Assembly (NCBI GenBank): GCA_020833645.1
Contig: JAJHRQ010000012.1
Coordinates: 1-38,598, forward strand
DNA: 38,598 nt
Source of the DNA: Thermocrinis sp.
Lineage (GTDB): Bacteria; Aquificota; Aquificia; Aquificales; Aquificaceae
Reading direction: 5' to 3'
A model generated the notes under the pieces. That model was not told where the DNA came from and searched no databases. It saw only the letters and a program-made list of their open reading frames with translations. The translations under genes and the position numbers were made by a program. Shown piece after piece: positions 32,662 to 38,598 of the stretch; position 1 is the first letter of the stretch, and the number at the start of each line of letters is the position of its first letter.

Positions 32662-33904
32662 AGTAAAGAGGTCCTCCTCGGAGCCAGAGCTTTTGTTTGG
32701 AATATACCGGTGTATGGGTGGCACCTTTAGGGTCTCCGCCAAGGTGGACCCAGACAGAAAACTCTTGGAACAGGTGATCATAAACGGTGACTTTTTTGTG
32801 GAGCCCAAAAGGCTCATATACGACCTTGAGGCATACCTAAAACATACACCCTTGCAGGACGTGGAAAGGAGAATAAGGGAGTTTTTCAAGGATAGACAAT
32901 GGGAAGGTTTGAACCTGACGGTGGATGATATAGTCTCCGCGGTAATGTTCCCACTTACAAAGATAGACATCCTTGCCTATCAAAAGGGCATGATCCCCAT
33001 AACCATCACCTCCTTTGAGCTTCTGAGGGACACCCTCAAGTGGTGTGCGGAAAATGGCTACACCTACGTAGGACACTGCTGTTATGAGTTCTACGAAAAA
33101 AGGTATGAAATTTTTCAAAAGGCAAGCAAAGAGGGGGCAAAGGGTGTGCTCTTTAACATTGTGGGAACCACCTGCTACAGCTTGGGAGTGGAAGAAGAAG
33201 AAAAGGCATACCACGGCGAATTTACCGTGGAGCTGGACCTTATAAAGGATGCCTTAGTCAAATCCCTGAGCGTAAGGGAGGACGAAAAGGTTTCAGAAAG
33301 GGTTCAAAGAAGACACTTTGATTTCTCTCCCTTCTTTAAGGACTTTGTGCCTTCTTATTACAAAAAGCCAAAGGCGGTGCCAACCCCCGAAGAAGACAGA
33401 ACAAGAACAGCCCTCCAAAAGGAGGTATTTTTGGGGGATGCAACAATAGATGGTAAGCCTGTTAGCTACGAAACCGCCTTTGAAGTACTCGCAGAATGGC
33501 TAAGAAAGGCCAAAAAGCCCACGGTGGTGGGACCACTCTTGCTATGGGATTGGCAAGAGGAAGAACTAAGCCAAAAGGCAGAAGCCCTGAGGGAACTAAT
33601 AGACAGGATAGGAAAGCTTCAGGTTAAGGTCCTTCCCGACTATCGCCCCAAGCTAAAGAAATACGACCCATCGGTGGAGATGGACCCTCCGAACCCACAT
33701 GAGAGCATACTTCACGACCAAAACGACCTAACCATCCTTGTGGGAGTTCATTGCTACAGGACGGACTTTGTGATAAGGCTCCTCAGAAAGCACACTCCCA
33801 CCAAAGTGGTTGCCCTCTGTGGTCTTTACGGGCATCCAGAAGCCCACCTATCCACAAGCTTTACAGACGCAGAAAAACTGTTTAAATTCTTAAGCCTATG
33901 GTAA
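32564..33904 (+). CDS. LplA accessory domain fused to a cysteine-rich domain of unknown role
   Basis: The open frame nominally begins at a TTG inside lplA, but credible protein starts at the A9 run (about 32612). Three parts can be seen. First comes an LplA C-terminal accessory domain (ELLFGIYRCMGGTFRVSAKV, INGDFFVEPKRLIYDLEAYL). A middle domain has conserved-looking cysteines (YVGHCCYEFYEKRYEIF, NIVGTTCYSLGVEEEEKAYHG). A C-terminal Rossmann-like domain follows (KKPTVVGPLLLWDWQ, DLTILVGVHCYRTDF, VVALCGLYGHPEAHLSTSF), which reminds me of CO-dehydrogenase epsilon-type domains. I cannot name the last two with certainty. It ends 6 bp before the miniature element. Confidence 0.65.
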   Translation: MAYNTNGESSQKKKKKLLEERKEYYRSPEWVYEVKRSSSEPELLFGIYRCMGGTFRVSAKVDPDRKLLEQVIINGDFFVEPKRLIYDLEAYLKHTPLQDVERRIREFFKDRQWEGLNLTVDDIVSAVMFPLTKIDILAYQKGMIPITITSFELLRDTLKWCAENGYTYVGHCCYEFYEKRYEIFQKASKEGAKGVLFNIVGTTCYSLGVEEEEKAYHGEFTVELDLIKDALVKSLSVREDEKVSERVQRRHFDFSPFFKDFVPSYYKKPKAVPTPEEDRTRTALQKEVFLGDATIDGKPVSYETAFEVLAEWLRKAKKPTVVGPLLLWDWQEEELSQKAEALRELIDRIGKLQVKVLPDYRPKLKKYDPSVEMDPPNPHESILHDQNDLTILVGVHCYRTDFVIRLLRKHTPTKVVALCGLYGHPEAHLSTSFTDAEKLFKFLSLW

Positions 33905-33910
33905 GGTTTA

Positions 33911-34083
33911 GGCTGTTCTAAAAATCCCTTATTGGGACCGTCCCCCCAGCCTCAAAGGGAACTGACCTACTCCTCACCCTATCCCACGTCCCTTCCAAGG
34001 ATAGGGGAGATGAGGGATACCCTCAGAACTTGCCAAGCGGAAGAAGAGGCTTTACTACCTCTTCCCTGCTCGGGATTCCTTCC
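33911..34083 (-). ncRNA. Candidate stand-alone omega-RNA-like transcript
   Basis: The block matches 13000-13221 but is non-coding here. The hairpin that reads AAGGGTAG/CTACCCTT in the tnpB copy is here AAGAGG/CCTCTT, so base pairing survives while sequence changes at two pairs. The CCCTATCC/GGATAGGG helix is also kept, and GAGGG/CCCTC is improved. Transcription would run leftward into the antisense of the upstream gene. No promoter was identified. Confidence 0.4.
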
Positions 34084-34165
34084 ATGTATGAAATGAAAAT
34101 AGCTTCCTTGTGTCCTCGAGGAAAAACCATTGTGTGTCCAATGGGTTTATATTTTTAGAGCAGCT
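33911..34165 (-). mobile_element. 255-bp miniature derivative of the TnpB element
   Basis: Read on the minus strand it starts with a left end like 11584-11629 (GCTGCTCTAAAAATATAAAC, then CCATTGG). It lacks the coding region and resumes at GGAAGGAATCCCGAGCAGGG, running to a right end identical over 35 or more bases to 13221. Compared with the full element it lacks the whole tnpB coding body and a further ~46-base internal segment. It sits between the lipoate-ligase fusion and ftsH. No target duplication was seen. Confidence 0.8.
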
Positions 34166-34175
34166 TCAAAGTAGC

Positions 34176-34204
34176 TTGAAAAGCGCAAGGGTTGGTCTAT
34201 TTTA
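34176..34204 (+). promoter_or_regulatory. ftsH promoter
   Basis: TTGAAA (34176-34181), a 17-bp spacer, then TATTTT (34199-34204), 7 bp before the ftsH ATG at 34212. A start at the usual distance would give a leaderless ftsH message. It lies just outside the miniature element. Confidence 0.4.
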
Positions 34205-34211
34205 ATCTTTT

Positions 34212-36086
34212 ATGCAGTGGATGAAAAATATTTTCATATGGATCCTTATCATTGGCTTTATGATCCTTGCCTTTAATGTGTTTAGCGGTTCAGAGAGAGA
34301 CGCGGGCGTGAGGACCCCAATAAACACCGTCCTTGAACTGGCAAAGGAAGGCAAGCTAAAGGAGGTCAAAATAAAGGATAACATCCTTGTGGGCATAACC
34401 ACTGATGGACAAAAGATAGAAACGGGTTTGCCACCGGGAACAGACATAGTTAGCCAGCTCATAGAAAAGGGCGTTAGGGTAGAGGTGGCGGTTCAGGAGC
34501 ACGGCGGATGGTGGCTAACCTTTTTAGTCTCTTGGCTACCCATATTGCTTTTTATCGGTATATGGATCTACATGATGAGGCAAGTTAGCGGTGGGGGCGG
34601 AGGTGGTGCAAGGGGTGCCTTCAGCTTTGGCAAAAGCAGGGCGAAGGTCTATATTGACGAAAAGCCAAAGGTAACCCTTAACGATGTGGCAGGGATGGAC
34701 GAGGTAAAGGAAGAGGTAAAGGAGATAATAGAGTATCTGAAGGACCCCATAAGGTTTCAAAAGTTGGGTGGAAGACCTCCAAAGGGTGTCCTGCTCTATG
34801 GTGAGCCGGGGGTGGGAAAGACCCTTCTGGCAAAAGCAATAGCTGGAGAAGCCCACGTGCCTTTTATATCGGTCTCTGGCTCTGACTTTGTGGAAATGTT
34901 TGTGGGTGTTGGTGCAGCAAGGGTGCGAGACCTCTTTGAAACCGCCAAAAAACATGCCCCATGCATCATATTCATAGACGAAATAGACGCAGTTGGAAGG
35001 TCAAGGGGTGCCTTCAACTTGGGAGGAGGACACGACGAAAGAGAGCAAACCCTAAACCAGCTTTTGGTGGAAATGGACGGCTTTGACACCTCCGAGGGCA
35101 TAATAGTCATCGCCGCTACCAACAGACCGGATATACTAGACCCAGCCCTGCTCAGACCCGGAAGGTTTGACAGGCAAATTTATATTCCAAAGCCCGATGT
35201 TCGTGGAAGGTACGAAATACTCAAGGTGCATGCTAGAAACAAAAAGCTTGCACCCAACGTAGATTTGGAGATTGTGGCAAGGGCAACGCCCGGTTTTACC
35301 GGCGCAGACCTTGAGAACATCCTCAACGAGGCAGCACTTCTAGCCGCAAGGAAGGGGAAAGAATACATAGAGATGGAAGACATAGAAGAAGCCATAGACC
35401 GGGTTACCATGGGCTTGGAGCGTAAGGGTATGGTCATATCTCCCAAGGAGAAGGAGAAGATAGCCTACCACGAGGCGGGGCACGCCATAATGAGCCTGAT
35501 GGTGCCGGGCTCCGATGCCCTCCATAAGGTCTCCATCATACCAAGGGGCATGGCTCTGGGCGTTACCCAACAACTACCCATTGACGACAAGCACATGTAC
35601 GACAGGCAGGACCTCATAGGAAGGCTTATCGTCCTCTTTGGCGGAAGGGCAGCAGAAGAGGTTTTTTATGGCAAAGAGGGTATAACCACCGGTGCGGAGA
35701 ACGACCTACAAAGGGCAACGGAGCTTGCCTACAGGATGGTTTCCATGTGGGGAATGAGCGAGAAGGTGGGTCCCGTGGCGGTAAGGCGTGTGGTCAACCC
35801 CTTTTTGGGTGGCATGACCACCTCCATAGACATAAGCGAGGAGATGAGAAGGGGTATAGACGAAGAGGTCAAAAGGATCTTGACAGAAGCTTACGAGACA
35901 GCCAAGGCTATCATAGAGACTTATAAAGAGCCCTTGAAGGCTGTGGTCAAAAGGCTCCTTGAAAAAGAAACTATCTCCTGCGAGGAGTTTGTGGAAGTGC
36001 TTAAACTCTACGGCGTTGAAGTAAAGAACGAATGCAAGAAGGAAGAGTTTAAGAAGGAGCCTGCCAAGGAGGAAGTTAAAGTTTAA
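34212..36086 (+). CDS. ftsH: ATP-dependent zinc metalloprotease FtsH
   Basis: A 624-residue membrane-anchored AAA+ protease that degrades unstable membrane and regulatory proteins. The first membrane helix lies at about residues 5-24, a small periplasmic domain at 25-97, and a second helix at 98-120 ([19 protein letters not shown]). The AAA domain has Walker [16 protein letters not shown], pore [17 protein letters not shown], Walker [13 protein letters not shown] and the SRH arginines in [12 protein letters not shown]. The peptidase domain has the zinc site YHEAGHAI and the second ligand region [16 protein letters not shown]. It ends in a Lys/Glu tail. The start follows a promoter directly. 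leuC begins 22 bp downstream with a GGAGG site. Confidence 0.97.
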   Translation: MQWMKNIFIWILIIGFMILAFNVFSGSERDAGVRTPINTVLELAKEGKLKEVKIKDNILVGITTDGQKIETGLPPGTDIVSQLIEKGVRVEVAVQEHGGWWLTFLVSWLPILLFIGIWIYMMRQVSGGGGGGARGAFSFGKSRAKVYIDEKPKVTLNDVAGMDEVKEEVKEIIEYLKDPIRFQKLGGRPPKGVLLYGEPGVGKTLLAKAIAGEAHVPFISVSGSDFVEMFVGVGAARVRDLFETAKKHAPCIIFIDEIDAVGRSRGAFNLGGGHDEREQTLNQLLVEMDGFDTSEGIIVIAATNRPDILDPALLRPGRFDRQIYIPKPDVRGRYEILKVHARNKKLAPNVDLEIVARATPGFTGADLENILNEAALLAARKGKEYIEMEDIEEAIDRVTMGLERKGMVISPKEKEKIAYHEAGHAIMSLMVPGSDALHKVSIIPRGMALGVTQQLPIDDKHMYDRQDLIGRLIVLFGGRAAEEVFYGKEGITTGAENDLQRATELAYRMVSMWGMSEKVGPVAVRRVVNPFLGGMTTSIDISEEMRRGIDEEVKRILTEAYETAKAIIETYKEPLKAVVKRLLEKETISCEEFVEVLKLYGVEVKNECKKEEFKKEPAKEEVKV

Positions 36087-36108
36087 ATATTAAAAAGGAG
36101 GTAGAAAG

Positions 36109-37398
36109 ATGGGAATGACAATAACCGAAAAGATCATTGCAGACCATGCGGGCAAGAGGGAAGTAAAGCCGGGGGATTTAGTAACCGTGAAGATAGACCT
36201 GGCAATGGCGAACGATGTAACAGCACCGTTGGCTATAAAGATCCTTGAAAAATACAACATAGACAAGGTCTTTGACCCAGAAAAAATCGCCTTGGTCCTT
36301 TCCCACTTTGTGCCCGCCAAGGATATAAAATCTGCCGAGCAGGCAAAGATGGTCAGAGATTTTGCCAAAAAGCACAACATAAAGTGGTTCTTCCAGGAGG
36401 GAGAAGGTATAGAGCATACGATCCTACCGGAGGAAGGTCTCGTGGTTCCCGGAGACTTGGTAGTGGGTGCGGACTCTCATACATGCACCTACGGAGCCCT
36501 TGGAGCCTTATCCACTGGTATGGGCTCCACCGACATAGCCTACGCCATGGCGACGGGAGAAACCTGGCTAAGGGTTCCCCAATCTATGAAGTTCATCTTT
36601 TACGGAAAGCCTTCCCCGTGGGTAATGGGCAAAGACCTGATTTTGCATACCATAGGGCAGATTGGCGTGGATGGAGCCCTCTACAAGGCCATGGAGTTTG
36701 AAGGGGAAGCCATAAGACACCTTTCCATGGACCAGCGCTTTACCATCACCAACATGGCAGTGGAGGCGGGAGCAAAGAACGGCATAATTGCACCCGATGA
36801 AAAGACCATAGAGTATGTATCACAGAGGGCAAAAAAACCTTGGAAGGTCTATCATAGCGACCCGGATGCAGAGTATTCCGAAATTTACGAGTGGGATGCG
36901 GGCAAGTTAGAGCCTCTGGTAGCATGGCCCTATCTACCTTCCAATGTTCATCCAGTAAGTGAATCCACCCACATAAGCATAGACCAAGCCTTCATAGGCT
37001 CCTGCACCAACGGAAGGATAGAGGACCTTCGGATCGCTGCAAAAATATTGAAGGGAAGAAAGGTACACCCATATGTTAGGTGTATAGTGATCCCAGCTTC
37101 TAAGAAGGTTTATATGCAAGCTCTGAAAGAAGGTCTTATTGACATATTCTTGGAGGCTGGGTGCGTGGTTTCTGTCTCCACCTGCGGTCCATGTCTTGGT
37201 GGTCATATGGGCATTCTGGCAGAAGGGGAAAGGTGCATATCCACCTCCAACAGAAACTTCCCCGGAAGGATGGGACATCCAAAGAGTGAAGTTTATCTGG
37301 CAAACCCTGTGGTGGTCGCAGCGAGCGCAGTATTGGGTAGGATCGCCCATCCCGAGGAGGTTGTAAGTCTAAAGGAGGTAGAGGAAGCCTTAGTATGA
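36109..37398 (+). CDS. leuC: 3-isopropylmalate dehydratase large subunit
   Basis: A 429-residue aconitase-family iron-sulfur enzyme of leucine synthesis, isomerising 2-isopropylmalate to 3-isopropylmalate with LeuD. It shows VVGADSHTCTYGALGAL, the cluster cysteines in FIGSCTNGRIEDL and STCGPCLGGHMG, and the C-terminal NRNFPGRMGHP. Length and pattern match the archaeal/Aquifex-type (LeuC2/HacA-like) subgroup, so homoaconitase activity is an alternative. No leuD follows; moeA overlaps its 3' end by 4 bp. With ilvB, it is the second branched-chain amino acid gene in the window. Confidence 0.93.
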   Translation: MGMTITEKIIADHAGKREVKPGDLVTVKIDLAMANDVTAPLAIKILEKYNIDKVFDPEKIALVLSHFVPAKDIKSAEQAKMVRDFAKKHNIKWFFQEGEGIEHTILPEEGLVVPGDLVVGADSHTCTYGALGALSTGMGSTDIAYAMATGETWLRVPQSMKFIFYGKPSPWVMGKDLILHTIGQIGVDGALYKAMEFEGEAIRHLSMDQRFTITNMAVEAGAKNGIIAPDEKTIEYVSQRAKKPWKVYHSDPDAEYSEIYEWDAGKLEPLVAWPYLPSNVHPVSESTHISIDQAFIGSCTNGRIEDLRIAAKILKGRKVHPYVRCIVIPASKKVYMQALKEGLIDIFLEAGCVVSVSTCGPCLGGHMGILAEGERCISTSNRNFPGRMGHPKSEVYLANPVVVAASAVLGRIAHPEEVVSLKEVEEALV

Positions 37399-38597
37399 TG
37401 CCCTATGAAGAAGCCCTAAGTATAGTTCTTTCGCACTGCCCCACCCTTCCCACTGAAAAGGTCTATCTTTTAGACGCCTTAGGTAGAGTTCTGGCGGAGG
37501 ATGTGATATCAGAAGAGGATAGACCCTCCTTTGACAACTCCGCTATGGATGGATACGCAGTCCACTGGGAGGACATCAAGGATGCACCGGTGGAGCTTTC
37601 GGTGGTGGGGGAGATACCCGCGGGTGCAGGGGAGACTTTTGAACTACCAAGGGGTTGTGCAGTTAAGATTTTTACAGGGGCACCAATTCCAAGAGGTGCC
37701 ACTGCGGTGGTGCCAGTAGAATACACCGAGGCAAAAAATGGAAAGGTTTTAATAAAGGAAGCCTTCAAAGAAGGGGCAAACATAAGAAGAAAGGGCGAGG
37801 AACTAAAGGCTGGAGAGATAGTCTTACAGAAGGGAACTATCTTACGGCATTACGAGATAGGCCTTTTGGCCTCTTTAAACAAGGTTCAGGTGGAGGTATC
37901 AAGAAGGCCAAGGGTGGCAGTGCTATCCACCGGAGATGAGATAAAGGACTTAGGAGAACCCATCACAAAACCCTCCCAGATAAGAACGTTCAACGGCTAC
38001 ACCCTTATGGCGGGTATTTCCCTTGCAGGGGGAGAACCCCATTATCTTGGCATAGTTCCCGATGAGCCAGATAAACTGAAAAAAGCCCTTTCTCAGCTTG
38101 AAAACTACGATGTTTTTATAACCACCGGTGGTGTGTCTGCGGGAGAAAGGGACTACATAAAAACCCTCGTGGAAGAGGTGGGTGTAAAGGTGCACTTTCA
38201 TAAAGTCCGAATAAAGCCTGCCAAGCCCATACTTTTTGGCACTTACAAAGAGGGCAAAGGGCTCTTCTTTGGTATTCCAGGAAATCCTGTCTCCTGCGCT
38301 ATGGCCTTTGACCTCATAGTGAAGCCAGCCCTATTGAAGATGCAGTCTGCCAGAGATTATATGCCAAAAACTCTTTGGGCAAAGCTCAAAAGGGACTTTT
38401 CCCGAAGGGATCCAGAAAGAAGAGAGTTTGTTAGGGCGGTCCTTAGCCTTGAGGGACAAGATCTTGTTTGCGATTATTCCCCAAAGCTTCAATCTCATAT
38501 GCTCACATCCTACGTGGGTGCGAACTGCTACATGGTAGTTAGGGAGGGTGTTAAAGAGCTCAAGGCGGGAGAATTGGTAGAAGTAGTAATCTTCTGA
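37395..38597 (+). CDS. moeA: Molybdopterin molybdenumtransferase MoeA
   Basis: 400 residues. MoeA inserts molybdate into adenylylated molybdopterin, finishing Moco. Domain landmarks in order: DALGRVLAEDVISEEDRPSF, DNSAMDGYAV, the PAGAGETFELPRGCAVKIFTGAPIP loop, the MoaB/Mog-like domain with VAVLSTGDEI and FITTGGVSAGERDY, KPAKPILFG with FFGIPGNPVSCAMAF, and a C-terminal domain ending at 38597, one base before the window end. The ATG overlaps the leuC stop (ATGA). Together with moaE it implies molybdo- or tungsto-enzymes in the organism. Confidence 0.95.
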   Translation: MMPYEEALSIVLSHCPTLPTEKVYLLDALGRVLAEDVISEEDRPSFDNSAMDGYAVHWEDIKDAPVELSVVGEIPAGAGETFELPRGCAVKIFTGAPIPRGATAVVPVEYTEAKNGKVLIKEAFKEGANIRRKGEELKAGEIVLQKGTILRHYEIGLLASLNKVQVEVSRRPRVAVLSTGDEIKDLGEPITKPSQIRTFNGYTLMAGISLAGGEPHYLGIVPDEPDKLKKALSQLENYDVFITTGGVSAGERDYIKTLVEEVGVKVHFHKVRIKPAKPILFGTYKEGKGLFFGIPGNPVSCAMAFDLIVKPALLKMQSARDYMPKTLWAKLKRDFSRRDPERREFVRAVLSLEGQDLVCDYSPKLQSHMLTSYVGANCYMVVREGVKELKAGELVEVVIF

Positions 38598-38598
38598 T

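Overview
The window looks like chromosomal DNA of a thermophilic member of the Aquificaceae (Hydrogenobacter/Thermocrinis type). This is an inference from four things: very tight gene packing with 4-base stop/start overlaps, Lys/Glu-rich proteins, a folate-dependent TrmFO, and a futalosine-type menaquinone gene (mqnE). No rRNA or other species marker is present. It carries about 40 genes and three tRNAs (Val-UAC, Ser-UGA, Leu-UAG).

Layout. 1-9662 is core genome: a partial yebC diverging from mtaB; a leftward chain of a DUF2892 protein, ruvX, mltG, moaE, ilvB and pyrG; tRNA-Val; trmFO-lolD; pyrF; tRNA-Ser. 9663-13500 is an accessory island. It has a 1.9-kb segment bounded by 50-bp inverted repeats, with a small-protein/holin-like/lysozyme-like cassette and a TTGCAA repeat array. 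Next comes a TnpB-type element with terminal inverted repeats, then a decayed coiled-coil gene. 13548-15392 holds a CgeB-like glycosyltransferase and a DUF554 membrane protein. 15598-20773 is framed by two nearly identical, inverted, internally deleted IS copies. Between them lie a secreted-protein pseudogene, a zinc-ribbon protein, two small genes, an NtrY-like histidine kinase and mqnE.

20896-26525 holds a deacetylase and a GT4 glycosyltransferase, an RlpA-like lipoprotein, and a large beta-propeller/coiled-coil/AAA ATPase gene split by three single-base frame changes. 26595-33904 holds tig-clpP-clpX, tRNA-Leu, two SurA/PPIase-like export chaperones, pgpA, and a lipoate-ligase gene split at a run of nine A. 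33911-34165 is a miniature derivative of the TnpB element. 34212-38597 holds ftsH, leuC and moeA.

The most interesting signals are as follows. (1) The TnpB element and its 255-bp miniature copy 21 kb away share terminal repeats and a structured, apparently covarying omega-RNA-like segment, so a TnpB and a stand-alone guide-RNA-like element may coexist. (2) An inverted-repeat-bounded micro-element carries a putative lysis cassette and iteron-like repeats. (3) Frame breaks at A9 and A8 runs in otherwise coherent genes are compatible with transcriptional slippage, though homopolymer sequencing error must be excluded. (4) Inverted IS copies bracket a segment containing mqnE.

All functions are read from sequence motifs without database searches.
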